Below, one piece after another: positions 18,644 through 28,812 of a stretch of DNA of 64,000 nt (its first letter is position 1; each line of letters starts with the position of its first letter). The stretch spans positions 1,814,012 to 1,878,011 of the forward strand of contig NZ_CP139992.1 of NCBI RefSeq assembly GCF_034424155.1, read 5' to 3'. The position numbers and the translations under genes were made by a program. The notes under the pieces are model-generated. The model searched no databases. It saw nothing but the letters and a program-made list of their open reading frames with translations, and had not been told where the DNA came from. This DNA is from Hafnia alvei (GTDB lineage: Bacteria > Pseudomonadota > Gammaproteobacteria > Enterobacterales > Enterobacteriaceae).

Positions 18644-18832
18644 TTCAAAGATTAAATTTTATTATTATAAAAATAATAACTGTATGTTTTCTCTTGTCGG
18701 GAATGCCGCAGATAGCGTTTAAATCCCTTAATAAATAGTTGTTGGCTATTTACTGTCTTAATCCAGTTTTCATTATTTAGAGTGTATTTTTCGTGACTTA
18801 TTCTGCTGCTCTATCATTTACAAGGAGTGACT

Positions 18833-19087
18833 ATGAAAGGTGTCATTAGATTAGGCGATAAGCATAGCCATGGTGGCTCAGTAATTACTGCATCAGGTGC
18901 CGATTTTGAGGGTAAACCGGTAATGCTGGCTGGGGATATGGTTAGCTGTTCTAAGCATGGCAATGTTTCTGTGCCGGCAGGTGTGGCGTCATGGACAATG
19001 ATGGGCAAAGAGGTTGTTGTCGACGGATGCAAAGCCTCTTGTGGATGTGTTTTATATACATCTCTTTCCAATGCAGGAGTTGCATAA
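18833..19087 (+). CDS. PAAR-repeat T6SS spike tip protein
   Basis: A short protein (84 residues) beginning MKGVIRLGDKHSHGGSV; conserved PAAR features are the GD-H-HGG opening, the PVMLAGDMVSCSKHG centre and closing VVDGCKASCGC. The histidines and cysteines are the usual zinc ligands at the cone tip. It would sharpen the VgrG trimer. AAGGAG lies seven bases before the ATG at 18833; a GTG at 18827 is too close to that site. No toxin domain is fused, so it is a structural tip or an adaptor. The next gene starts directly after its stop. Confidence 0.9.
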   Translation: MKGVIRLGDKHSHGGSVITASGADFEGKPVMLAGDMVSCSKHGNVSVPAGVASWTMMGKEVVVDGCKASCGCVLYTSLSNAGVA

Positions 19088-20476
19088 GTGAACTGGGTAT
19101 TTCCAAAATATATCCAAGAAGAAAAACCGCGTAATTACTCTTGGTGGGTCTATGTTCTCATGGTATGTCTACCGCTTCTTGTAGGAATAATCACGGCGGT
19201 ATTATATAAAGTTAATGTGCCAGAAATAACGACCGCGCAATTCTTGATTATAGCGCTAGCACTTCCGCTATTAATATCGCTGGCGATGATCTGTTTCTGC
19301 ATGAATATGATGCATTTTAAGCATGCCGAATATCTTATGAGAGATAATTTTTTTCGTCAGAAAGAGTATCAATGGAAATGCTCAACGCGAGAATCAAGAG
19401 GGATTGTCGTTTATGCCATGTTATCACCCGCGACTGACTTGATGAGCGGAATTTTATCCAATGCGATATTGGAACCCATAAATGAAGATCACTGCTTCTC
19501 GTTAGATATTCAACCTTTTGACCCCTATCAGAGTTCGTACTTTGTTATGGTTTGCAAAGAACTCTTGAACAAAATCAATGATGACATTAAAACATCGCCA
19601 CCAAATAAAATTATCATTAATGCTCAAGGTGTCGATGAGAATAAAATAAATCAATTTAAATTGCTCTGGAACGCTTTAGGCTTTGATGAAACTCCGCTAT
19701 CTCATCTTGAAATTTTGTCTGAGCCAATAACCCGAGAGACGGTGTTTAGCAAAACGTCCTCGGCTCATGAGCGTACACTTTTCATTATTATGAATGTTAC
19801 ACAAAGCGATAGCGCGAATAATTTCAACAAAGAAAATGAATTTGCATTAGCCGTGATGTTTGATAATAGCCTCTCTAGCCGGCTACGTTTGTCAGTGCCG
19901 TTTTCTACGCCGATAGCAACGTTGCGAGAGAATATTGAGTATTATATTCGAAGCGGTGTATTCAATAAAAATAACGTCGATACGATCTGGATACAGAACC
20001 TTGAACAAGCGCTAAAAACGGAGTTGTTATCGATTTTATCCATCGAAGAATCAACAAAAGTTAACGATATTTCTTTGTATACGGGTAAACCTAATGAGCT
20101 CATTCCATGGCTAGGTTTTATTATGGGCTGCGAGGCTTTGCGGAGTGGAAGGAAAGGACAGCTTTTGATTAGCAACGGTCACGGCATTTTAGACTTTTCA
20201 ATAATTAATAATCAGCGTGAGAAAATGGAAGGATATAAAGAGAGAGTATTCACGCCGCTATCTTGGTTTAACTTTATTGGGCTAGGCGCCGTATTTTCCG
20301 CAGCTATCCTCGCGTGTAGCGATAAAATCGATGTGCTAGGCAATCCTATCCTTATCACATTGATGACAATCTGTTTAATATTGGGGCTTTTTGCTCTGCC
20401 AACAAGAAGTTATCTCTATAGAAAAATACTGCAACAGCGGTGGTTAAGGGAAAAGAAAGTCCATGAAAAACGCTAA
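19088..20476 (+). CDS. T6SS-associated membrane protein of unknown function
   Basis: It has 462 residues with a GTG start directly abutting the PAAR stop. Two transmembrane helices lie near the N-terminus (about 22-42 and 47-70) and two near the C-terminus (about 395-415 and 425-445), enclosing a soluble central region of about 320 residues without a motif I recognise. The end overlaps tssM by 14 bases. Genes like this occur just upstream of tssM in some enterobacterial T6SS loci. It may be an accessory of the membrane complex or an immunity or effector-linked protein. Its base composition is more AT-rich than the neighbouring tssM, which suggests it belongs to the variable vgrG-PAAR module. 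Confidence 0.6.
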   Translation: MNWVFPKYIQEEKPRNYSWWVYVLMVCLPLLVGIITAVLYKVNVPEITTAQFLIIALALPLLISLAMICFCMNMMHFKHAEYLMRDNFFRQKEYQWKCSTRESRGIVVYAMLSPATDLMSGILSNAILEPINEDHCFSLDIQPFDPYQSSYFVMVCKELLNKINDDIKTSPPNKIIINAQGVDENKINQFKLLWNALGFDETPLSHLEILSEPITRETVFSKTSSAHERTLFIIMNVTQSDSANNFNKENEFALAVMFDNSLSSRLRLSVPFSTPIATLRENIEYYIRSGVFNKNNVDTIWIQNLEQALKTELLSILSIEESTKVNDISLYTGKPNELIPWLGFIMGCEALRSGRKGQLLISNGHGILDFSIINNQREKMEGYKERVFTPLSWFNFIGLGAVFSAAILACSDKIDVLGNPILITLMTICLILGLFALPTRSYLYRKILQQRWLREKKVHEKR

Positions 20477-23400
20477 CATGATGAAGTATTTCGTTGTGCT
20501 TTCATTAGCCGTAGCCGCACTCCTGTTTATTTGGTTTTACCAAGGTGAACTTGGATTCATATCCAGCGTGGAACAAAAATGGTATTGCACCTTCGGGATC
20601 ATTATCGTTGCCTCGCTCGGCCTAATTTTAATGAGGAACAGTGAAGGGATAGCGGAACTATTTCAAACATCTCAACGAACTCCGACGGATGACGATGCAC
20701 CTGATGATGTATTGGCCAGCGGCCTGTTATCCCATTTAAAGACCCGCCACGGCCTCCTATGGCGCAATAAAATTCGCATCCTGCTAGTTGTTGGGGAAAA
20801 CGCGGCGGCGGAAGCTATTGCGCCGGGGTTAACTACCCAGCAATGGCTGGAGGGGCAGGGCACATTATTGCTGTGGGGCGGTGGTGTACAGGCGGAGCCG
20901 GATGAGGCGTGGCTGTTGGGGCTGCGTAAGCTGCGCCGTCGCCGTCCGTTGGATGGTGTGGTGTGGGTGATGAATGAGCAGCAGAGCGCGCAGGCCGGCG
21001 TTATCGATCAGGGCTGTCGTCAGTTGCAAAAACGTGGGCAGATTTTAAAGCAGCAGGCACCGGTTTATCTGTGGCAGGTGTGTGACAGCGCGTGGCAGCA
21101 GGATGATCGTATTACCCAGCCGGTGGGCTGTTTGTTCCCCGAGAAAAACTCGCCGGAGAAATTGGCCGCCAGTTTGCAGAAGCTGATCGCGCCGCTGCGT
21201 CAGCGCGGTATGACGCAGGTGTTGTTGAAAAACAGCCATGACTTTTTATTACGTCTGGCAAATCGCTTAGAGCGTAAGGGCATCGCTCATTGGCAGCAGG
21301 CGTTAACGCCGATGCTGCGCGAATATGCGTCGGCGCTGTCGCTGCGTGGGCTGATGTTTAGTTTGCCGCTGGCGGCGAAATCTGGCGTTGCTCAGCATGG
21401 CTGGCTGCCGGATGCGGCGTGGCAGGGCGTGTTGAACGATCGCGCAGTGCGCGGTCGTCGGGTCGGATTCTCTTGGGAGCAGAGCGCTTATTATGCCGTG
21501 ATGGCGCTGGCGCTGCTGTGGTTCGCGGGCAGTATCCTGTCGTTCTTCACCAATCGTTCACAGATTGCCACGGTGCGCGATCAGGTTGATTTGCTGAATA
21601 AATCCAATGCTAAACCGATGGAACAGCTGGTTGCGCTACAGCTGTTTGGTAATACGCTCGGTCAGCTACAGTATCGGGCTGCGCATACGGTGCCGTGGTA
21701 TCAACAGTTTGGCTTAAGCCAAAATGACGCGCTAGAAAGCGCGCTGTGGCCGCATTACGACGCGGCGAGCCTGCGCTTGATCCGCGGGCAGGCCGCCGAC
21801 GAGCTGCATCGTAACCTCAGTGAAATGGCCGCGCTGCCGCCCGATAGTCCTAAGCGCGCCAAGCTGGCACGTGCCGGATACGACAGCCTGAAAGCCTATT
21901 TGATGATGGCGAATCCAGACAAAGCCGACGCCGAATTTCTTACCCGAGTGCTGAGCGCCAATGAGCCAACGCGCACCGGCGTTGCCCCCGGTCTGTGGCA
22001 GGGAATGGCGCCAAGCCTGTGGACGTTCTATGCCGAAAATCTGCCCGCTCATCCTGAGTGGCGCATTAAGCCTGATACCGCACTGGTGGCGCAGGTTCGG
22101 CAGGTGTTGCTCAATCAGATTGGGCAGCGTAACGCCGAAGCCACGCTGTATCAGAATATGTTGCAGTCCGTCGCGCAAAACTACGCGGATATGGGGCTGG
22201 CGCAGATGGTGGGTGATACCGATGCGCAGTCGCTGTTTACCACTGAACAGGTGGTACCGGGGATGTTTACGCGTCAGGCGTGGGACGGTCAGGTGCAGAA
22301 AGCCATCGATGATGCGGTGTCGTCGCGTCGTGAAGAGATCGACTGGGTGCTGAGTGATAACAAACATCCCGCCTCGGCGGATGTCTCTCCTGACGCGCTC
22401 AAAGCGCGCCTCACCGAGCGTTACTTCACCGATTTTAGCGGTGCGTGGTTAGATTTCTTAAACAGCCTGCACTGGAAGAAAGCACAGAATTTATCTGATG
22501 TGACCGACCAACTTACCCTGATGAGCGATGTGCGCCAGTCGCCTCTGATCGCTTTGTTAAATACGTTGGCCTATCAGGGACAAACCGGACAGCGCGGCGA
22601 AGCGCTATCGGATTCGTTGATGAAATCGGCGCAAAACCTGCTGCATAAAGAGAAAACGCCGGTAATCGATCAGCGCGTCAGCGGGCCAACGGGGCCGCTG
22701 GATAGCACCTTCGGGCCGTTGCTCTCGCTGATGGGCAAGGGCACTACCACGAACGGCGTGATGAATGCCGATAGTTCGCTGAGCCTACAAACCTTTTTAA
22801 CTCGTGTTACGCGGGTGCGGTTGAAGCTGCAACAGGTGGCGAACGCGTCCGATCCGCAACAGATGACGCAGCAAATGGCACAGACGGTGTTTCAAGGTAA
22901 AACGGTCGATCTGACGGAAACGCAGGATTACGGCAGCCTGATGGCGGCCAGTCTGGGCGAAGAGTGGAGCGGCTTTGGCCGTGAAATGTTTGTACAGCCG
23001 CTGACTCAGGCGTGGCAAACGGTGCTGCAACCTTCTGCCGCCAGCTTAAATACCCAGTGGCAAACCTCGATTGTGGCGAACTGGAACAGCGCTTTTGCTG
23101 GGCGCTATCCGTTTGCTAGCAGTGGCAACGACGCTTCGCTGCCGATGCTCGGTCAGTTTATTCGCGCTAATTCAGGGCGAATTGAACAGTTCCTTACGCG
23201 CCAGCTAGCGGGCGTACTGCACAAAGAGGGCAATACGTGGGTGCCGGATCAAATCAACAGTCAGGGGCTTCAGTTTAATCCTGAGTTCTTGCGGGCCATC
23301 AATCAGCTAAGCCAGCTGGCAGACGTGCTGTTCACCGACGGTAGCCAAGGCGTGCACTTTGAGCTGCGCGCTCAGCCTGCGCGCAACGTGGTAGAAACCA

Positions 23401-23798
23401 ATCTGGCGATCGACGGCCAACGCCTGCGCTATTTCAACCAGATGGAAAGCTGGCAGAGCTTTAACTGGCCGGGTGCTACCTACCAGCCGGGCGTGATGCT
23501 GACGTGGACCAGCGTTAACGGCGGCGCTCGCCTGTTCGGCGACTATCAGGGCACTTGGGGGCTAATCCATTGGCTAGAAAAAGCCAAAGTCACCAAGCTG
23601 GACGAAAGCAGCTACCGCTTAGCGCTGGATACACCGGACGGCCTCACGCTGTCGTGGATCCTGCGCACCCAACTGGGCAGCGGCCCGCTAGCGCTGCTGA
23701 AACTGCGCGGGTTTAGCCTGCCGAGCAAAATTTTTGTGGTGAACGCGGGCGCGTCAGACGCGATGGTCAGTAATAACAGCGCGTTGGGGGATGAATAA
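20463..23798 (+). CDS. tssM: T6SS inner-membrane subunit TssM (IcmF)
   Basis: The 1111-residue protein has two N-terminal membrane helices (about 7-25 and 39-58), a third at about 345-365 (AYYAVMALALLWFAG), and a large periplasmic part ending in the TssM C-terminal domain that contacts TssJ. The cytoplasmic domain reads ILLVVGENAAAEAIAPGL where many TssM proteins have a GxxGxGKT P-loop, so a nucleotide-binding Walker A is absent. It bridges the cell envelope with TssL and TssJ. The start overlaps the preceding gene and the stop overlaps tssA (TAATG). Confidence 0.94.
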   Translation: MKNANMMKYFVVLSLAVAALLFIWFYQGELGFISSVEQKWYCTFGIIIVASLGLILMRNSEGIAELFQTSQRTPTDDDAPDDVLASGLLSHLKTRHGLLWRNKIRILLVVGENAAAEAIAPGLTTQQWLEGQGTLLLWGGGVQAEPDEAWLLGLRKLRRRRPLDGVVWVMNEQQSAQAGVIDQGCRQLQKRGQILKQQAPVYLWQVCDSAWQQDDRITQPVGCLFPEKNSPEKLAASLQKLIAPLRQRGMTQVLLKNSHDFLLRLANRLERKGIAHWQQALTPMLREYASALSLRGLMFSLPLAAKSGVAQHGWLPDAAWQGVLNDRAVRGRRVGFSWEQSAYYAVMALALLWFAGSILSFFTNRSQIATVRDQVDLLNKSNAKPMEQLVALQLFGNTLGQLQYRAAHTVPWYQQFGLSQNDALESALWPHYDAASLRLIRGQAADELHRNLSEMAALPPDSPKRAKLARAGYDSLKAYLMMANPDKADAEFLTRVLSANEPTRTGVAPGLWQGMAPSLWTFYAENLPAHPEWRIKPDTALVAQVRQVLLNQIGQRNAEATLYQNMLQSVAQNYADMGLAQMVGDTDAQSLFTTEQVVPGMFTRQAWDGQVQKAIDDAVSSRREEIDWVLSDNKHPASADVSPDALKARLTERYFTDFSGAWLDFLNSLHWKKAQNLSDVTDQLTLMSDVRQSPLIALLNTLAYQGQTGQRGEALSDSLMKSAQNLLHKEKTPVIDQRVSGPTGPLDSTFGPLLSLMGKGTTTNGVMNADSSLSLQTFLTRVTRVRLKLQQVANASDPQQMTQQMAQTVFQGKTVDLTETQDYGSLMAASLGEEWSGFGREMFVQPLTQAWQTVLQPSAASLNTQWQTSIVANWNSAFAGRYPFASSGNDASLPMLGQFIRANSGRIEQFLTRQLAGVLHKEGNTWVPDQINSQGLQFNPEFLRAINQLSQLADVLFTDGSQGVHFELRAQPARNVVETNLAIDGQRLRYFNQMESWQSFNWPGATYQPGVMLTWTSVNGGARLFGDYQGTWGLIHWLEKAKVTKLDESSYRLALDTPDGLTLSWILRTQLGSGPLALLKLRGFSLPSKIFVVNAGASDAMVSNNSALGDE

Positions 23799-25390
23799 TG
23801 CTACAGGGATTAATCGCAGCCAGCATGAACGGGCGCGATGCTTTGGCATTGGCGGGCGAGCAGGTGGCGCTGTGGGACAAATGGCTGTTACCGATTAGCG
23901 CTGATGCGCAAGCGGGGGAAGATCCGGGCTACGACGATGATTTCCAGCGCATGCGTGAAGAGGTTAACCGCCTGTCGGGCGCTGATACCGATCTTATCTG
24001 TCAGTTAGCCGAAAAGCTGCTGACCACCGCGTGCAAAGACGTGCGCGTGGCAACCTATTACCTTTGGGCGCGCCTGCATCGCGATGGAGAAACCGGGCTT
24101 GCCGATGGCTTAACGCTGCTGGCGGGTGTGGTGTCTCGCTTTAGCGATACGGTGTTGCCGCTGCGTGCGCATAGCCGTAAGGTGGCGATGGAATGGCTGA
24201 CCAGCAGCAAAGTGCTGGATAGCCTGTCGCGTTATCCCGAAGTGGTGAAAGCCGACGTGGAGCGCACGGTGGCCGCGTTGGCGCTGTTGGACAGCGCAAT
24301 GCAGGTGTGGCCAGAGGAGGAGCGTCCTTCGCTCGGCGGACTTTATTCGGCGCTGGATGCACGTTTAGCGCAGGCGGGCGGTCTAGATGCGGTGGTGCCG
24401 CAGAACAGCGCGCCAGCGGGGCAAAAGGAAGAAGCCGGTTCAACAATGGGCTTACCCACGCTCAAGCAGATCCAATCAGGACGTGATTTGCTCGATCAGG
24501 CTCGGGAGCTGGCGCGTTACCTGCGCGATCAGCCGCAGGGCTGGCTGTCGAGCAGTCGGCTGATGAAAAGCCTGCGTTGGGATACGGTGCATCAGTTGCC
24601 GCCGCAGGATGCCTCGGGCAATACGCGCTTAACGCCGCCGCGGGCCGACAATCGCGCCCAGCTTAAACGCCTGTATATGCAACAAAGTTGGAATGAGTTG
24701 CTGGAACAGGTTGAGCGTATGTATGCCGAAGGCGTGAATCATTTTTGGCTCGATTTGCAGTGGTATGCCTGCCAAAGCCTGAGCAAACAAGGCCATCCTT
24801 ATGACGCGTGGGCCGATATCGTAAAGCGCGATTTGGGCATGTTTTTAGAACGTTTGCCGGGGCTGGAAGAGATGACCTACAACGACGGCACGCCGTTTGC
24901 CGACGAGGTGACGCGCGACTGGATTGCTCAGCATGTGAGCGGCAATCAAGAGCAGTGGGCTGCGCCACCGGCGTCGACTCAGCCGCAGGGCGATGACGAC
25001 GTGTTAGCGCTGGAAGGTGAAGCGCTGGCGCAGGCCGATAGCGATGGCGTTGAAGCCGCGCTGACGTGGCTAAGCACCCGCTCGGGCATTCATACCCCGC
25101 GCAATCGCTGGTTGTTGCGGTTGCTGATGGCGCGCATTGCCGAGCAGTACGGCAAAAATGAGATGGCGCTGCATCTGTTAACCGAACTGGATATCAATCC
25201 GTCCCAGCTGACGCTGGCGGAGTGGGAGCCTGCGCTAAGTTTCGAAGTAAAAGCTCGCCTGCTGAAACTGCTGCGCTTGAAATCGCAGCGTAACGATAGC
25301 GATAAAGCGGCGCTGGCGCGGCGTATGGAAACCTTGTTAGCCGGACTGGTGAACATCGATCCGGTGAGAGCCGCCGTGCTGTGTGGCTGA
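23798..25390 (+). CDS. tssA: T6SS assembly protein TssA (ImpA domain)
   Basis: Made of 530 residues with an N-terminal ImpA_N domain (about 50-170, with ATYYLWARLHRDGETGLADGL and LPLRAHSRKVAMEWL). The C-terminal half is helical and is the type that forms the dodecameric TssA cap. TssA primes baseplate assembly and coordinates tube and sheath growth. It starts on the overlapping stop of tssM. A second ImpA_N protein (29284-30651) ends the locus, so the two probably divide initiation and termination roles. Confidence 0.9.
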   Translation: MLQGLIAASMNGRDALALAGEQVALWDKWLLPISADAQAGEDPGYDDDFQRMREEVNRLSGADTDLICQLAEKLLTTACKDVRVATYYLWARLHRDGETGLADGLTLLAGVVSRFSDTVLPLRAHSRKVAMEWLTSSKVLDSLSRYPEVVKADVERTVAALALLDSAMQVWPEEERPSLGGLYSALDARLAQAGGLDAVVPQNSAPAGQKEEAGSTMGLPTLKQIQSGRDLLDQARELARYLRDQPQGWLSSSRLMKSLRWDTVHQLPPQDASGNTRLTPPRADNRAQLKRLYMQQSWNELLEQVERMYAEGVNHFWLDLQWYACQSLSKQGHPYDAWADIVKRDLGMFLERLPGLEEMTYNDGTPFADEVTRDWIAQHVSGNQEQWAAPPASTQPQGDDDVLALEGEALAQADSDGVEAALTWLSTRSGIHTPRNRWLLRLLMARIAEQYGKNEMALHLLTELDINPSQLTLAEWEPALSFEVKARLLKLLRLKSQRNDSDKAALARRMETLLAGLVNIDPVRAAVLCG

Positions 25391-25467
25391 TGCTGCCGCA
25401 GATTATTGCCTGATTTTAGTTTTACCTCCCCCGATTTTTTAACCTTTCTCATGAGAACACAATTCGC

Positions 25468-27231
25468 ATGGATGACTTAACTCTGCGCTATTTTGAAGCA
25501 GAAATGCGCTATCTGCGTGAAGCAGGTAAAGAATTTGCCGAAGCGCATCCTGACCGCGCGGCCATGCTTAATCTGGATAAGGTGGGCGCACGCGATCCCT
25601 ACGTGGAACGTCTGTTTGAAGGTTTTGCCTTCTTAATGGGGCGACTGCGTGAAAAGCTGGATGACGATCTGCCTGAGCTCACCGAAGGATTAGTGAGTCT
25701 GCTGTGGCCGCATTATTTGCGCACCATCCCGTCGCTTTCCATCGTGGAGCTTTCGCCGGACTGGTCGCAGATGAAACACAGCGAGCGCGTGGCTGGTGGT
25801 TTTGAAGTGATGTCTCAGCCGGTGGGACAGCAGAAAACTCGCTGTCGCTATAGCACCACGCAGGATCTCGATCTGCTGCCGTTGAATTTGTCTAAGGTGG
25901 GGTTGAGCACTGAGCCGGACGGTCGTTCAGTGATCCGTTTTCGCTTTGAATGCAGCGAGCTGGCCGACTGGGCGCAAATCGACCTTAGCCGCCTGCCGCT
26001 GTATTTGAACGCGGATAGTCCGGTGGCGAGCGCCCTGCATCAGGCGTTAACGCTGCAAACGCAGGCCATGTATCTGCGCTTACCAAAACGGCCTGACCGC
26101 CAGCGCATAGACGGTTATTTTTCGCCGTTGGGATTTGGCGAGCAGGACGGTCTGTGGCCGAAAGGGGAAAGCGCTTTTAGCGGCTATCAGCTGCTGTTGG
26201 AGTTTTTCACCTTCCGGCAGAAATTCATGTTTGTCGGTTTGAACGGGCTGGAGCAGCTTGAACTGCCCGCCGCACTGCCGTGGTTTGAAATTGAGGTGGT
26301 GCTGAGCGAGCTGTGGCCATACGACATGCCGTTTGACGCTGAAAATCTGCGTTTGCACTGTGTTCCCGTGATTAATCTTTTCCCGCTAGAGGCCGATCCG
26401 TTGCGCCTGTCGCCGTTGGAAACCGACTATCTACTGCGCCCGATGCGCTTGCAGGATGGGCATACCGAGATCTATTCGGTCGACAGCGTGGTCTCTTCGA
26501 AACATACCGGACACCAAACCTACGTGCCTTTCAGTAGCTTCCGGCACAAAGGCGGCATGATGCGTTACGACGCGCCGGAACGCTATTTCCATACGCGGGT
26601 GAAACGCGGTGCTTCTGGGCTGCACGATACGTGGCTGATCCTCGGCGGCGAAGCGTTCGACAGCGATAAGCTGTTGGCCGAAGAAAACTTGTCGCTGAGC
26701 CTGACCGGTACTAACGGCCAACTGCCGCGTAAGGCGCTGCAAAGCACGCTGTTGGATACCGTGGTGCAGTCGACACAAACCAAACTGTCGGTGCGAAATC
26801 TGTGCGCGCCAACCATGCCGTGCTATCCACCGACGCGCGACCGTTTTCACTGGCGAGTATTAAGCCACCTTGGTTCGAATTTCCTGCCGATGATGGATAA
26901 CGCCGAAGTGTTGCGCGGTACGCTTTCGCTGTATGACTGGACGGGCGACGAGCTTAACCGCCGTCGCTTAGCGGCGATTGTTGATGTGAAACATCATCTT
27001 ATCCAGCGCTTTGAGAAGGGCTTTTTGCTGCGCGGCGTGGACATTGAAGTCACGCTGGATAGCAACGGTTTTTCCGGCGAGGGGGATATCAGCCTGTTTG
27101 GTGAAATGCTTAGCCGCTTCTTTGCGCTGTATGCCGATATTCATCTGTTTAACCAGCTTACGTTGATACTGCAACCTTCAGGGAAATGTCTGCAATGGAA
27201 AGAGAATCACAGTCAGCGCATTCCGGGCTAA
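25468..27231 (+). CDS. tssF: T6SS baseplate subunit TssF
   Basis: The protein is 587 residues long, as usual for TssF. It begins LTLRYFEAEMRYLREAGKEFAEAHPDRA, the strongly conserved TssF opening, followed by DPYVERLFEGFAFLMGRLREKLDDDLPEL. TssF forms the baseplate wedge with TssG (2:1) and contacts the VgrG hub. A 77-base gap separates it from tssA, the longest in this part of the operon, and may hold an internal promoter. The 3' end overlaps tssG. Confidence 0.95.
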   Translation: MDDLTLRYFEAEMRYLREAGKEFAEAHPDRAAMLNLDKVGARDPYVERLFEGFAFLMGRLREKLDDDLPELTEGLVSLLWPHYLRTIPSLSIVELSPDWSQMKHSERVAGGFEVMSQPVGQQKTRCRYSTTQDLDLLPLNLSKVGLSTEPDGRSVIRFRFECSELADWAQIDLSRLPLYLNADSPVASALHQALTLQTQAMYLRLPKRPDRQRIDGYFSPLGFGEQDGLWPKGESAFSGYQLLLEFFTFRQKFMFVGLNGLEQLELPAALPWFEIEVVLSELWPYDMPFDAENLRLHCVPVINLFPLEADPLRLSPLETDYLLRPMRLQDGHTEIYSVDSVVSSKHTGHQTYVPFSSFRHKGGMMRYDAPERYFHTRVKRGASGLHDTWLILGGEAFDSDKLLAEENLSLSLTGTNGQLPRKALQSTLLDTVVQSTQTKLSVRNLCAPTMPCYPPTRDRFHWRVLSHLGSNFLPMMDNAEVLRGTLSLYDWTGDELNRRRLAAIVDVKHHLIQRFEKGFLLRGVDIEVTLDSNGFSGEGDISLFGEMLSRFFALYADIHLFNQLTLILQPSGKCLQWKENHSQRIPG

Positions 27232-28280
27232 TAGCGGCGCTGCAAGGGCGCATGTCGGAGGTTAATGTCTATCGCTTTTGCCAGTTGCTGGAGAGGGTGG
27301 CACCAGAAAGACCGGCGTTGGGAAGCACCGCCAGCCCGCATGACGATCCGGTGCGTTTTCGTCCTCACCCCGGCATGGGATTTCCTGTTAGTGAGCTGAA
27401 ATCGCTGGAAAGTGATGAGTTTCACCCAGAGCGCCCACCGACGGTACGCACCACGTTTCTAGGGTTATACGGCGTTGATTCACCGCTGCCAACCTCATAC
27501 CTCGACGATATTGCACAAAGGCGGGAAGGGCATGAGGCGCTGGAAGCGTTTCTGGATATTTTTAACCACCGTATCTTTACCCAGTTTTATCGTATTTGGC
27601 GTAAGTATTCCTATCCGGCCACCTTTCAAACCGGCGGAACGGATGAAACCTCGCAGTGCTTATTGGGGCTGATTGGTTTAGGGATCCCCGGCACCTCTTC
27701 GCATATTGCCACGCCGGTATCACGTTTTTTGGCGTTGCTGAGCGTGATGCGTTTACCCACGCGCACCGCCGAAGGGGTGATGGCGTTAGTGAGGTTGTTG
27801 GCACCGAACACCACGGCGGTGGTCACGCCGCACGATCGTCAGCAAATTGTGCTCAAACAGCCTGCCGGACTGGGGCAAACACAGCGGGTTAATTTGTCGC
27901 AACGTGCCGTATTGGGTGCGACGGGAACGGATGTGAATACCCAACTGTTGCTCACGCTGCACACCACCGATTTGACCGAGGCAAAAGGCTGGCTACCAGG
28001 TGGTCAACTGCATACCGATCTGATGGTTTTACTGCGCGTTTATCTGGGATGGCGCTGTAATGCGCGGCTAAAACTGGTGCTACCGACCGCCATGTTGCCG
28101 CCGCCGGTATTAGGTAAAACACCGGTTCAGCTCGGTTTAACCGGCTTGCTCGGCCTGCATGCCGCAGCTCCTGCGGCCTTAGCGTTACCCAAAGAGATCA
28201 CGGTTAACTTGGGGCATTATCAAGGATTACAGCCGAATACGGCGAACAGAGAGGTTAAGCATGTCAATTTTCGCTTCTAA
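27195..28280 (+). CDS. tssG: T6SS baseplate subunit TssG
   Basis: A 361-residue TssG with the family signature VYRFCQLLERVAPERPALG near residue 23, VRFRPHPGMGFP and the GVDSPLPTSYLDDI segment. Two starts are possible: AGGGA at 27180-27184 is one base from the ATG at 27186 but ten from the ATG at 27195, so I chose 27195. It overlaps tssF by 37 bases and tssJ by 20, indicating coupled translation. It links the TssF dimer in each wedge. Confidence 0.93.
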   Translation: MERESQSAHSGLIAALQGRMSEVNVYRFCQLLERVAPERPALGSTASPHDDPVRFRPHPGMGFPVSELKSLESDEFHPERPPTVRTTFLGLYGVDSPLPTSYLDDIAQRREGHEALEAFLDIFNHRIFTQFYRIWRKYSYPATFQTGGTDETSQCLLGLIGLGIPGTSSHIATPVSRFLALLSVMRLPTRTAEGVMALVRLLAPNTTAVVTPHDRQQIVLKQPAGLGQTQRVNLSQRAVLGATGTDVNTQLLLTLHTTDLTEAKGWLPGGQLHTDLMVLLRVYLGWRCNARLKLVLPTAMLPPPVLGKTPVQLGLTGLLGLHAAAPAALALPKEITVNLGHYQGLQPNTANREVKHVNFRF

Positions 28281-28809
28281 GCCCCGTACATTGCAGGCGA
28301 CAGCGGTAGCGTTGTCCGCGCTGTTGCTGGCGGGCTGTGGCCTGACGCAAAGCGTGGCAGACGGCACGGCGTCGGTGACTAAATCGATATTTTATAAGCA
28401 GATCAAAACGCTGCATCTGGATTTTAGCGCCCGCGAGGCGCTTAACACCGACGCCAACGACATGAGCGCGCTGTCGGTGCCTACGCTGGTGCGGGTTTAT
28501 CAACTGCGAGATAGCAAAGCGTTCGAACAGCTGGATTATCAGAGCCTGTTGGTGGACGGCGATGCAAGCCTGAAAGCGGATTTGCTCAGCGAGCGTGAAG
28601 TGGTGGTGAAACCCGGCACCGGTGCGTCGCTGAATATGCCGATGGAAAAAGAAGCCAAGTTTGTGGCGGTCGTTGGGCTTTTCCGTATGCCTGATATGCA
28701 GAAAAATAGCTGGCGGTTGGTCATCGACCGCGAAGATTTGCTGCCTGACGACCCTCGGATTATTGAACTGAGAAATAACGCGCTTAGCCTTAAACCGGTG
28801 AAGGACTAG
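28261..28809 (+). CDS. tssJ: T6SS outer-membrane lipoprotein TssJ
   Basis: At 182 residues it carries a lipoprotein signal with lipobox LLAGC (Cys about 26), preceded by a hydrophobic stretch. The mature part is a transthyretin-like beta sandwich typical of TssJ (LVRVYQLRDSKAFEQLDYQSLL). It sits in the inner leaflet of the outer membrane and binds the periplasmic end of TssM. It overlaps tssG and is followed after three bases by tssE. Confidence 0.92.
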   Translation: MSIFASKPRTLQATAVALSALLLAGCGLTQSVADGTASVTKSIFYKQIKTLHLDFSAREALNTDANDMSALSVPTLVRVYQLRDSKAFEQLDYQSLLVDGDASLKADLLSEREVVVKPGTGASLNMPMEKEAKFVAVVGLFRMPDMQKNSWRLVIDREDLLPDDPRIIELRNNALSLKPVKD

Positions 28810-28812
28810 ACC

